A DNA stretch of 64,000 nt from an uncultured Propionibacteriaceae bacterium. Lineage in GTDB: Bacteria > Actinomycetota > Actinomycetes > Propionibacteriales > Propionibacteriaceae. Under the pieces are notes generated by a model. That model worked only from the letters and a program-made list of their open reading frames with translations. It did not search any database and was not told where the DNA came from. The stretch's first letter is position 1; the number at the start of each line of letters is the position of its first letter. Of the stretch, positions 17,336 through 25,487 are shown piece after piece. The stretch spans positions 28,581-92,580 of the forward strand of contig CALBCJ010000001.1 in the NCBI GenBank assembly GCA_937926975.1, given 5' to 3'. The position numbers and the translations under genes were made by a program.

Positions 17336-18873
17336 TGAGCACTCCCCGTCACCTGACCGGCGTCCGGGCTGCGGCGGCAGCCCGAGTACGGCGCCTCCTG
17401 CAGCAGCCCACGGCGCGGCGCCGGGCCCGCCGGCTCGGCTGGGACCAGCCCGGCACCCCGGCCACGTTCACCAGTACCCGGCAGGCTGTTGCGCTGTGGC
17501 CGGCGCTCGCCCCGACCCACCCGCCCGTCACGGGATGGCTCCAGGGCCACGACCTCCTCACCCGCCAGCCCGTCACCGCGTCTCCCCGCGGCCTGTACGG
17601 GGCAGGCCTGATCACAGCCCCCGGCACCCTCGTCTCCGGCGACGTCGGCACCGGCAAGTCCAGCCTGATCAAGGAGAACCTGCTCCGCGCGACCGCGACC
17701 GGGGAACGAGCCGCGGTGTTCGACCGGAAGCGCCAGAGCCAGGCCGGCGCCGCGGCCGGCGAGTACGGCCCTCTCGCCCAGGTCGTCGGCGGCACCGTGA
17801 TCCGGTTCGACCGGGACCGGACCGTCGGAACCCGGGTCAACATCCTCGACCCCGCGATCACCACCATCGGCGGGGAGGACTCCATGGTCGGCCAGGACGA
17901 GCTCCTCGTCCTCGTCGCGACCGAGGCCAAGGGAGCCGACCTGTCCCCGCAGGAGCGGTGGGCCCTCGCCGCCGCGCACCGCGCCGCGATCAGCCGGGCC
18001 CGCGCCGCCGGCCGGGTCGCCGTCCTCGGAGACGTCGTCACCGCCCTCTACGCCCCCGACCCCGACTCCGTCCCCGGCCCCCGCGACCCCGCCGCCGGCG
18101 CCCCGGTCCTCGACCACACCGGCCTCGTCGACACGACCGAGGTAACCCGGTGGGGCCTGACCCTCGCCCTCGCCCTCGAACGACTCATCCAGGGAGACCT
18201 GTCCGGAATCCTCGACGGGCCCACCGAGGGCCCCGACGGGCAGCCCCTCGACCTCGACGCGCCCCTCCTCGTCATCGATACCTCCGCACTCCCAGAGAGC
18301 TCAGCCGCGCTCGGCCTCGTGATGGCCGTCATGACCACGTTCCTCATGTCACGGTGGGTGACCGTGCCCGGCTACAAGCACGTCGTCGTCGAGGAGGGCT
18401 ACTCCGCCGACGGCCTCGGCGCCGTCCCCAGCATGTTCCGCACCCTCGCCAAACGGTCCCGCGGTGTCGGCGTGTCCATCTGGAGCGTCTTCCACCACGT
18501 GTCCGACGTTGCCCCCGGCAGCCCCCTGACCGCCCTGATCCGCGAGACCGAGCTCGCGTTCATCTTCCGCCAGTCCAAGCCCGAGGACGCCCAGATGATC
18601 GTCGACCTCCTCGGACTGCCCGAACCCGTCACCGACCTGCTCATGCAGCTCGGCCGCGGCCAGTACCTCCTCCACCGAGGCCGTCGGCTCGCCCCAACCC
18701 TCGTCGCCCAGTTCTGGACCCCGCTCGAGCAGCGGATCACCGACACCGACACCGCCATGACCCCCACCCCGCTCCCCGGCAGCCCAGCACCCGGCACCAG
18801 CACCTCCCAGGCCCGCACCGCAGACGAGACCGGCACCCCCGTACCCGAGCCCGGCGCCGGGAGGCAGCTGTGA
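17335..18873 (+). CDS. VirB4-like secretion ATPase
   Basis: 512 residues. Walker A SGDVGTGKSS near residue 105, Walker B region LLVIDTSALPES at about 315, then KHVVVEEGYSAD and the SIWSVFHH segment typical of VirB4/TraC RecA cores. Its N-terminal domain seems to be carried by the preceding SCO6880-like protein, so the pair equals a split VirB4. Stop-start overlap TGATG with that gene supports this. Codons are strongly NNC. Confidence 0.82.
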   Translation: MSTPRHLTGVRAAAAARVRRLLQQPTARRRARRLGWDQPGTPATFTSTRQAVALWPALAPTHPPVTGWLQGHDLLTRQPVTASPRGLYGAGLITAPGTLVSGDVGTGKSSLIKENLLRATATGERAAVFDRKRQSQAGAAAGEYGPLAQVVGGTVIRFDRDRTVGTRVNILDPAITTIGGEDSMVGQDELLVLVATEAKGADLSPQERWALAAAHRAAISRARAAGRVAVLGDVVTALYAPDPDSVPGPRDPAAGAPVLDHTGLVDTTEVTRWGLTLALALERLIQGDLSGILDGPTEGPDGQPLDLDAPLLVIDTSALPESSAALGLVMAVMTTFLMSRWVTVPGYKHVVVEEGYSADGLGAVPSMFRTLAKRSRGVGVSIWSVFHHVSDVAPGSPLTALIRETELAFIFRQSKPEDAQMIVDLLGLPEPVTDLLMQLGRGQYLLHRGRRLAPTLVAQFWTPLEQRITDTDTAMTPTPLPGSPAPGTSTSQARTADETGTPVPEPGAGRQL

Positions 18874-20441
18874 GCACCATCACCCGCTGGCCGCTGTGGC
18901 AGACCAGCCTCGCCCTCACCGCCGTCGTCGTGGTCCTTGTCGGCCTCGCCTGGGCCGCCGGGACCCTCGCCGGAGCCCTCCGCCGCCGGCCAGGCCGCGG
19001 CAGCCTGGCCCGGCAGCGCCAGCAGTCACCCGTCTGGGCCACCCCCCACGACGTGAAGCCGCTCCTCTGCCCAGACCCCGACCCCCGCCGGATGCGGCTC
19101 GCCGTCATCGGCACCGGTCGCCGCAGCCGCATGCTCCGGACCCCGCTCTACCGGTCCCTGACCGTCCTCGCCCCCTCCGGAGCCGGAAAGACCCCCCGCG
19201 TCGTCGTCCCGATCGTCCTCGACCACCAGGGCCCCGCCGTCGTCGCCTCCGTCAAGTCCGACGTCCTCGCCCTCACCCGGCACCACCGCGAGACCCTCGG
19301 CCCCGTCTGGGTGTTCGACCCGTCCCAGTCCACCGGCACCACCGCCACCTGGTCACCCCTGACCCACATCACCTCCTGGGCCGACGCCCTCGACGCCGCC
19401 CGCTGGGTCCAGGAGTCCTCCAAGGCCGACACCCGCGGCGTCCAGGACGCCGGGTTCTGGGAGTCCCAGTCCCGGTTCCTCCTCGCGCCCCTGCTTCTCC
19501 TCACCGCCCACCACCACGGCAGCATGGCCGACATCAACACCCTCCTCGAAGGCTCCACCACCACCGAGCGTGAAGTCACCACCGCCCTCGAGCAGATCGG
19601 CGACCCCCACGCCCTCACCTACTGGCGCCAGTTCTGCTCCTCCATGGCACCCCAGACCCGCGCGTCCGTCCTCACCACAGCCCGCACCGTCCTCGAAGCC
19701 TGGTCCCACCCCCGAGTCCGCGACGCCGTCACCGTACGCCCCGGCAGCAGCAACCTCATCGACCTCGACGCCGTCCTCAACGGCCGCGGCACCCTCTACC
19801 TCGTCGCTCCCGCCGCCGAGCAGAACGCCTTCTCCGCCATCTACGAGTGCCTCGTCCAAGCCATCCTCATGAAGGTCGAGCGCACCGCCCAGACCACCGG
19901 CCTCCCCCTGCCCCAGCCCCTCCTCCTGATGCTCGACGAAGCCGCTAACATCGCCCCCCTCCGCAACCTCGACGCCGTCGCGTCCAAAGGCTCCGGCGAA
20001 GGCCTCCTCGTCGTCACCGTCTGGCAGGACAGCGGACAGATCAACAAGATCTACGGCCCCGACCGGGCCCGCACCGTCCTGTCGAACCACTACGCCAAGA
20101 CCTACCTCCCCGGCATCAACGACGAGGCCACCCTGCGGCACCTGTCCGACCTCATCGGCCAGGCCAGCTTCACCCGGACCTCCACCACCCACAGCCGCCA
20201 AGGCCCCTCCACCACCATCACCGAGCAAGAAGCCCGCGTCGCACCCGTCGAGTGGCTCCGCACCATGCCCCCCGACCAGGCCATCGTGATCGCCGGACCC
20301 TACCCACCCATCCTCGGCCGAGTCCCCGCCTGGTACGAAGACCCCCGCCTCCGCGCACTCATCGACCCAGCCGTCGCAGACCGGTTCGACCGCATGTTCA
20401 CCCCCACCAAGGAAAGCACCACGAAAGGAACCACCCGATGA
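18870..20441 (+). CDS. VirD4/TraG-family coupling ATPase
   Basis: 523 residues. One membrane helix (10-33) is followed by Walker A PSGAGKTPRV near residue 100, Walker B LLLMLDEAANI at about 355, the conserved TVWQDSGQI and a C-terminal segment with RTMPPDQAIVIAG. Established knowledge: these hexameric coupling proteins recruit the relaxosome or substrate to the type IV channel. GTG start overlaps the VirB4-like gene by GTGA. Confidence 0.88.
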   Translation: MSTITRWPLWQTSLALTAVVVVLVGLAWAAGTLAGALRRRPGRGSLARQRQQSPVWATPHDVKPLLCPDPDPRRMRLAVIGTGRRSRMLRTPLYRSLTVLAPSGAGKTPRVVVPIVLDHQGPAVVASVKSDVLALTRHHRETLGPVWVFDPSQSTGTTATWSPLTHITSWADALDAARWVQESSKADTRGVQDAGFWESQSRFLLAPLLLLTAHHHGSMADINTLLEGSTTTEREVTTALEQIGDPHALTYWRQFCSSMAPQTRASVLTTARTVLEAWSHPRVRDAVTVRPGSSNLIDLDAVLNGRGTLYLVAPAAEQNAFSAIYECLVQAILMKVERTAQTTGLPLPQPLLLMLDEAANIAPLRNLDAVASKGSGEGLLVVTVWQDSGQINKIYGPDRARTVLSNHYAKTYLPGINDEATLRHLSDLIGQASFTRTSTTHSRQGPSTTITEQEARVAPVEWLRTMPPDQAIVIAGPYPPILGRVPAWYEDPRLRALIDPAVADRFDRMFTPTKESTTKGTTR

Positions 20442-20722
20442 GCACCCTGCCCCACGTCATCAACACCTTCCGTACCGCCATGGCCGACCTCCAGGACACC
20501 CTGGCCACCGCCCCCCAGTCCCTGCCCCGCGACACCGCCGACCACGTCGCAGCCCAGGCCGCCGACATCGCCAGGGCCCTCAACCACGTCGGCACCTGGA
20601 TGAGCACAGCCGGACCCAACCCGACCGACACCGACCTCGCCGCCGCCACCACCGTCCTCAACGACGCCACCACTGCCATCGCCAGGCTGCGGGACTACCT
20701 CCGCAGCATTCCCACGGAATAA
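20438..20722 (+). CDS. Small helical protein of conjugation operon
   Basis: 94 residues, soluble and almost entirely amphipathic helix (VINTFRTAMADLQDTL, AAQAADIARALNHV). No recognised family. The ATG overlaps the coupling-protein stop by ATGA, so it is made with the coupling protein. The size recalls small accessory or WXG-like helical proteins, but no WXG motif is present. Confidence 0.65.
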   Translation: MSTLPHVINTFRTAMADLQDTLATAPQSLPRDTADHVAAQAADIARALNHVGTWMSTAGPNPTDTDLAAATTVLNDATTAIARLRDYLRSIPTE

Positions 20723-20746
20723 GACCCCCAAGAAAAGGAGACCCAC

Positions 20747-22234
20747 GTGTGGGAAGTCGCCAGCTACACCAGCGCCACAGCAGCCGAGACGGTCGACGGG
20801 ATCGGCGGGTTCAACTTCACCGCCGCCTCACCCGGCATGACCCCAACCGACCGGAGCACCATCCGTAGCCACCTGCTCCACCGTATCCACCCCGGCTGGG
20901 AAGACCTGAACGACCCGCTCCTGCACCCACCCACCTTCGCCTACCTCCACCGCAGCGGCCGCTACTACCTCGCCCGCGGGATCTCCACCGGCACCACCCC
21001 CGACGGCCGCGGCGGGAACATCCTCACCGAGGCCGTCATGACCACCGACCCCGCCGACTTCGGGCCCTGGCGGCCCGCGCAGCTCTTCGGCGCAACCCTC
21101 TGGTGGCAGATGACCAAGCTGGTCGGGACTCTCCCCACCCGGCCAACCCCCATCAGCACCGGCCGCCTCACCGAGCAGAACCTATGGAAGACAGCCCTCC
21201 ACGACCCCTGGGCGTCGACGCACCTCCCCCACCTGGCCACCATGGCCGAGGAAACCCTCCAGGGCAAACGACTCGCCATCATCACCACCGACCTGGACCA
21301 GGCCCAGCAGTGGACCGCGCTCGCGACCCTGCTCCTGCCCCCCGACGCTGCCCTGTCGCTGAGTATCCGCGGCATGGTCGCAGACCCTATGACCACACCA
21401 GCCGACATCGTCGCGTCCAGCCCGCACCTCGGCCCGCAACCCGACCCGACCCGGCCACACCCAGGCATCAACATCATCGACCTCGACAGGCTCCTGATCA
21501 GCCCGGTCAGCCTGTCACCGTCCGCCCGGGACAAGGCCGACGCCTTCCTGCACCGCCCCGCTCCCAGCACCTCTGGTACGGCCCCAACCCAGTCAGACCT
21601 GGAGATGCTCGCAGTCATGGTCGCCGACCTCGCCCAGATGGCCCGCGGGCTTCAGAAGGAGATCGCAGAGATCCCGCCCGAGGTGCTCGCCAGCGAGTCA
21701 GCCCACACACAAGGTCTCGCCGCAGACGAGACCGCGACCCGGCTGCAGCAGCTGCTGGAGGACCTCTCCCAGAACCCGGACCCCCACGACTTTCCCGTAC
21801 TCGCAAAGAGAACCAGAAAGCTCGACATCAAGTTCCAGCAGCTCCGCGCATACGTCGACGGCATCCAGGACGCAGCCAGTGCCGCACCCGCAAGGCCCCA
21901 CCAGCCGACTGGCCGGCCCGGCAACCTCGCCCAGGAGCGGGCCAGGACCTGGCCACCCGCCCCAGGAAACCTCGACACCTGGGTCAACCAGTGGCTGATC
22001 CCTACCTACGACGCCCAGTCCCTCCTCGCCGGCTGGGACACCAACCCAGCCATCCGAGCCGAGGTCACCGCCCTCTACCTCGGGTACGCCCAGCTCCACG
22101 ACCCCAAGGCAGGCCCGTGGGACCCCATAACCTGGCTCGGGCACCGAGACGCAGCCTGGCGCCGAATCGAGACCCTCCGCCAGAACCACACCAGCAGCAC
22201 CACCCTCGCCTGGCTCCGGCCAGACAACCACTAG
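20747..22234 (+). CDS. GTPase-associated protein 1 (GAP1-N2)-like protein
   Basis: 495 residues. The first 150 hold the pattern of GAP1 N-terminal domains: YTSA near the start, GFNFTAASPG, PPTFAYL, YYLARGISTG and GRGGNILTEAV. The middle and C-terminal parts are helical with a charged coiled-coil-like stretch (about 285-380). Established knowledge: GAP1 proteins accompany NTP-dependent conflict (defence) systems. Here it sits inside a conjugation operon without a GTPase neighbour, behind AAAAGGAG and a GTG start. The family assignment rests on motif recognition only. Confidence 0.55.
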   Translation: MWEVASYTSATAAETVDGIGGFNFTAASPGMTPTDRSTIRSHLLHRIHPGWEDLNDPLLHPPTFAYLHRSGRYYLARGISTGTTPDGRGGNILTEAVMTTDPADFGPWRPAQLFGATLWWQMTKLVGTLPTRPTPISTGRLTEQNLWKTALHDPWASTHLPHLATMAEETLQGKRLAIITTDLDQAQQWTALATLLLPPDAALSLSIRGMVADPMTTPADIVASSPHLGPQPDPTRPHPGINIIDLDRLLISPVSLSPSARDKADAFLHRPAPSTSGTAPTQSDLEMLAVMVADLAQMARGLQKEIAEIPPEVLASESAHTQGLAADETATRLQQLLEDLSQNPDPHDFPVLAKRTRKLDIKFQQLRAYVDGIQDAASAAPARPHQPTGRPGNLAQERARTWPPAPGNLDTWVNQWLIPTYDAQSLLAGWDTNPAIRAEVTALYLGYAQLHDPKAGPWDPITWLGHRDAAWRRIETLRQNHTSSTTLAWLRPDNH

Positions 22235-22249
22235 CCAGAGGACAACCCC

Positions 22250-23164
22250 ATGACAGAGTCACTTCGCCCAGCCGTTGAGAAGGTCTCTCAAGCCGCGACC
22301 CAAGCCCGTATCAACAACGAGAGCTCCGGCGGGACGGCTGTCACCGACCTGTACGCGGCAGTCGTCGAGGCCCGAGTCCTGGCCGGCACCCTCGCCGACT
22401 ACATCGACACCCTCCGCGCCGGGCTCCAGCCAGACGCAGACCCGGTCAATGCCCAGATCGACCACCACCTCGCCCAGGCCGCCAACACTCTCCGAGCGGC
22501 TGCCTACCGCCTCACCGAGGCCGGCGAAGCCCTCGGAAACGGGCACACCTACCCAGAGACCGCGCTCGCCTGGCTCAGACAGCGAGCAAACACCCGGCCG
22601 TTTGAGCCCGTGACAACCAACTATGTTCCCGCCCGGGCTCCGTACCACCAGTCAGTCGCGAAGCACACGCAGGAAGCCCCAACCGCCCCCTACCTGACCG
22701 CCGCCCGACAGAGCCTGAACGAGGCCGGGCGAGCGGCCTACAGGAGCAGCCACACCGGCGAGTCCTCGTTCCCTGCTCTCTACAGCAGCCTTACCGAAGC
22801 TGGGCTGCTCTCAGTCAGGCTCGCCGACTACATCGACACTCTCCGAGACGGGTTCCAGGTCGACCACCCCGATGCTGACCCGCGCAACGCGGAGGCTGAC
22901 CATGAGATGGCCCTGGCTGTCCGTGCCCTCCAGTCAGCCGATCGCGAGCTGAACACAGCCAGGACGATGCTGCGCGAGAGATATGCCGGCCCTGACGATG
23001 CGCCCGAGTGGGACCGTCTCGGCGTTGTCTCGACTGACCGGCTCGCGTACTTCCCCGCCCCGGACCGCGGCGTCATGCCTCCACCTCCCGCCCCGAGCGC
23101 GCCGGAACTCGACCAGGCAGAGCCTTCCGTGTGGGATCTGCCGCCTTCTCCGGCGGAGGGGTAA
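22250..23164 (+). CDS. Internally duplicated helical protein, last gene of conjugation operon
   Basis: 304 residues made of two related halves. Residues 32-95 and 180-245 share LADYIDTLR followed by [AD]G[LF]Q, an acidic PDADP-N-[AE]-D-H segment and an Ala-rich helix. The C-terminal 50 residues are Pro-rich and probably unstructured. No known domain was recognised. It follows the GAP1-like gene by 15 bases and precedes a run of hairpins that probably ends the operon. Confidence 0.65.
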   Translation: MTESLRPAVEKVSQAATQARINNESSGGTAVTDLYAAVVEARVLAGTLADYIDTLRAGLQPDADPVNAQIDHHLAQAANTLRAAAYRLTEAGEALGNGHTYPETALAWLRQRANTRPFEPVTTNYVPARAPYHQSVAKHTQEAPTAPYLTAARQSLNEAGRAAYRSSHTGESSFPALYSSLTEAGLLSVRLADYIDTLRDGFQVDHPDADPRNAEADHEMALAVRALQSADRELNTARTMLRERYAGPDDAPEWDRLGVVSTDRLAYFPAPDRGVMPPPPAPSAPELDQAEPSVWDLPPSPAEG

Positions 23165-23183
23165 GAGGCGAGCATGCCCCGGC

Positions 23184-23325
23184 CCCCAGACCGGACGACC
23201 AGCCCCTGGCACCGGTCTGGGGCATCGGGATGGGCGCCAGGAACGAGCTGGCGCCCCACCCGAGTCCTGGCGTGGGCTGAACCTGATTGGCTTCGCCTGA
23301 TGGACGCCCGGAACCAGCATCAGGC
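23184..23325. terminator. Three consecutive perfect hairpins between convergent genes
   Basis: Inverted repeats with no mismatch: CCCCAGACCGG/CCGGTCTGGGG (23184-23222, 11-bp arms), GGGCGCCAG/CTGGCGCCC (23232-23256, 9-bp arms, 7-base loop) and GCCTGATG/CATCAGGC (23295-23325, 8-bp arms). They separate the end of the conjugation operon from the end of the minus-strand ATPase gene. No T-run is visible, as is common in GC-rich actinobacteria. Confidence 0.6.
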
Positions 23326-24564
23326 CGACAAGGGGTCCTCCATCAGGAAGTCGACGATGTGCTGGTGGCGGATCCCGTTGCGGCCGCGGCTGACCGGGTC
23401 CAGGCTCACGACCAGCTTCGGGTGGTTGTCGGGGATCGTCTCCAGAGCGGAAAACTCGCGATCCACCGTGTCCTGGGTGGCCAGCAGGTAGCAGACCTGG
23501 ACGTAGCGGACCTCCTCACCGCGCCGGGCAACGAAGTCGACTTCCTTGGCGCCGCGCCAGCCGACCTGGACCGTGTACCCGCGCGAGCGGAGCTCTGCGT
23601 ACACGATGTTCTCCAGAACCAGCTCGATGTCGGCCAGGTTGTCGAAACCGAGTGCGGTCCGCAGGCCGTGGTCGACGACATAGTACTTCTCGTCAGCCCG
23701 CAGGGTCTGCTTGCCGACGATGTCGAACCGGGGAACCGTGTCGATCAGGTACGCCTGGGCGCAGTGCTGGAGGTAGCCGAGCACGGTGTCGACGCTGACC
23801 CGGCGTCCTTCGCTCTTGAGGTAGCGGACCACCGACTGCGCTGAGAAGGTCCGCCCCACACTCCCGACCGTGTAGCGCAGGACCCTGCGGAACATGTCGA
23901 CGTCGCGGATCGCGAAGTGCTCCAGCACGTCCTTGATGACCACGGTGTCGAGGAGGCTATCGAGGTACTGCCGGGAGGCTGCCTGGTCTGCCCCGAAGTA
24001 CTTGAGCGCCGGGAACCCGCCCGTCACCAGGTACGACTCGAACAGGCGGCGGGGATCGGGTTCACCGTCTGGCTGGTTCAGCTCCACGAACTCCCGCAAC
24101 GACAGCGGCCGGATCGGAACCTCGACATAGCGCCCAGCGAGGCGGGTGCTGAGCTCACTGGCCAGCATCGTCGAGCTCGACCCGGTGAGGTACAGGTCAC
24201 AGCTCCAGTCCACCCGGAGCGCGTTGACCACGTCCTCCCAGCCGGAGACCTGCTGGACCTCGTCCAGGAACACCGCAGCCGGGGCGCTCCGGTCCGGCAG
24301 CCGGGTGGCCAGGTAGTCCATGAGCGCTGCGGCTGTACGGATCGACATCCCCTGCTGAGACTCCAGGTTGAGGCGCACCTGGACCGCCCCGGGGCTCTTC
24401 GAGGCCACCTCGGTCGCCAGCATCTCCAGCAGAGTCGACTTCCCGCAGCGCCGCACGCCGGTGAGCACCTTGACCACCGGCACCCCGATGAACGGCCGGA
24501 TCCGCTCCAGGTACCGCGGCCGGCTCACGATCCGCTCCACAGCCTCCACCCCGTTGTCGATCAT
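23320..24564 (-). CDS. DUF4143-family AAA ATPase
   Basis: 414 residues. Walker A GVRRCGKST near residue 40, Walker B VFLDEVQQV at about 97, then the sensor region YLTGSSST. The C-terminal DUF4143 domain (RTFSAQSVVRYL to VDFVARRGEEVRYVQVCY) ends in a restriction-fold-like EVDFVA...VQV core. These proteins are common in accessory DNA and their target is unknown. A 9-bp inverted repeat overlaps the start codon. It is the last gene of a minus-strand run that begins with a Shedu nuclease. Confidence 0.85.
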   Translation of the reverse strand: MIDNGVEAVERIVSRPRYLERIRPFIGVPVVKVLTGVRRCGKSTLLEMLATEVASKSPGAVQVRLNLESQQGMSIRTAAALMDYLATRLPDRSAPAAVFLDEVQQVSGWEDVVNALRVDWSCDLYLTGSSSTMLASELSTRLAGRYVEVPIRPLSLREFVELNQPDGEPDPRRLFESYLVTGGFPALKYFGADQAASRQYLDSLLDTVVIKDVLEHFAIRDVDMFRRVLRYTVGSVGRTFSAQSVVRYLKSEGRRVSVDTVLGYLQHCAQAYLIDTVPRFDIVGKQTLRADEKYYVVDHGLRTALGFDNLADIELVLENIVYAELRSRGYTVQVGWRGAKEVDFVARRGEEVRYVQVCYLLATQDTVDREFSALETIPDNHPKLVVSLDPVSRGRNGIRHQHIVDFLMEDPLSA

Positions 24565-24604
24565 AGTCGACAGCAGGGGCTGTTTCTGATGCTCCGTCGA
24601 CTAT
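24563..24604 (-). promoter_or_regulatory. ATAGTCGAC inverted repeat over ATPase start
   Basis: Perfect 9-bp arms ATAGTCGAC and GTCGACTAT (24563-24571 and 24596-24604) are separated by 24 bases. The proximal arm overlaps the start codon of the DUF4143 gene. It could be an operator or an mRNA hairpin hiding the start; the sequence cannot tell which. Confidence 0.45.
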
Positions 24605-24662
24605 GCTCGACACCCCGCCGGCGGTAGAGCCTGCGATCTGCGGCAGCAGGGTCCTGTGGCCG

Positions 24663-24824
24663 TCAGGTCCACTTCCCTCCACAGGAGCACTCGAGGACGA
24701 CCGCGTCGCCGGGAAATCCCTGCATGGCCCAGTCCAGCATGACGGCGTTCATCCAGTCCTTCTCGAGAGGCTTGGCGCAGTACGTCACCACATCCTTATG
24801 GCGATTCATGTTGGGGCACGTCAT
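24663..24824 (-). CDS. Small Cys-rich protein (53 residues)
   Basis: The ATG frame encodes MTCPNMNRHKDVVTYCAKPL and continues to a C-terminal ECSCGGKW. Four Cys and one His suggest a zinc-binding fold. Coding character is good: polar and hydrophobic residues are balanced and Trp is frequent. The ATG is preceded by the stop of another short frame (TGATG), and in-frame open sequence extends upstream without an ATG or GTG. It lies between the Cys-rich frameshifted gene and the DUF4143 gene on the same strand. Function is unknown. Confidence 0.45.
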   Translation of the reverse strand: MTCPNMNRHKDVVTYCAKPLEKDWMNAVMLDWAMQGFPGDAVVLECSCGGKWT

Positions 24825-24886
24825 CAGACCGAGCAGTCGTACGAGACGAACCTGCTCAGGATCGACAGCCAGAGGAAGAGCAGCAC

Positions 24887-25487
24887 TCAGGCCCGTCGCA
24901 GAGCCGATCTCAGAGCAACCCTCGCCCCATTCTCCAGGACCAGTCCGCCACCGAGAGACTTCACCGCACTGCCTGCGACTGCCGCGGCGATCTCATCGAG
25001 CATCTCATCAGTCAGCTCGGTGGTACCGTCGACCACCCGGAGCAGCTCTGCACAGAGCGTGCAGAGCACATGCCCCAGATTCACCGCGGCGGCGATCTGT
25101 GCCGCTCCGCCAGAGTCCAGGTCGGCGGAAACGATCTCGTCCACAAACGGCTCCACCAGGGCCTCCACCGCCGCACGGGCCTCGTCCTGCCCAGCCGACG
25201 ACTCCACACCGATCAAGTCGTCGGCAACCCGGGTCACCAAGAAGTCGGTGTACCTCCCCAACGGACTCCTGAGCCGAGTGGGCCTCCCGGGCCTTTCTCT
25301 TGGCCAGCGTCACCTGGCGTCGCGAGTACTTCTGGCGAGACCCCTCCCCGACGAGCGCCCGAACTCGCTCCGTATGCGGTCCGCCGTGAAACTCCCCGCC
25401 ACACACGCACCGACCACTCCCTTGGGCATCGTCCTGGCAGCATCTGCGCAAGCAATGCTGTGTCCGGCGGGTTGGGCCATCACTCAC
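24887..25487 (-). pseudogene. Cys-rich Shedu-linked gene with a single-base frameshift
   Basis: Two frames together make one plausible protein. The GTG at 25487 (overlapping the end of the Shedu gene by eight bases) opens a frame with CLRRCCQDD and RCVCGGEFHG, a metal-binding-like Cys/His cluster, up to about ...AHSAQES. The continuation TDFLVTRVADDLIG to the stop at 24887 is one base out of frame. One extra base in the CCCC tract near 25256-25259 would explain it. It is either a true frameshift or a sequencing error. The C-terminal half is acidic and helical, with no known domain. Confidence 0.5.
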
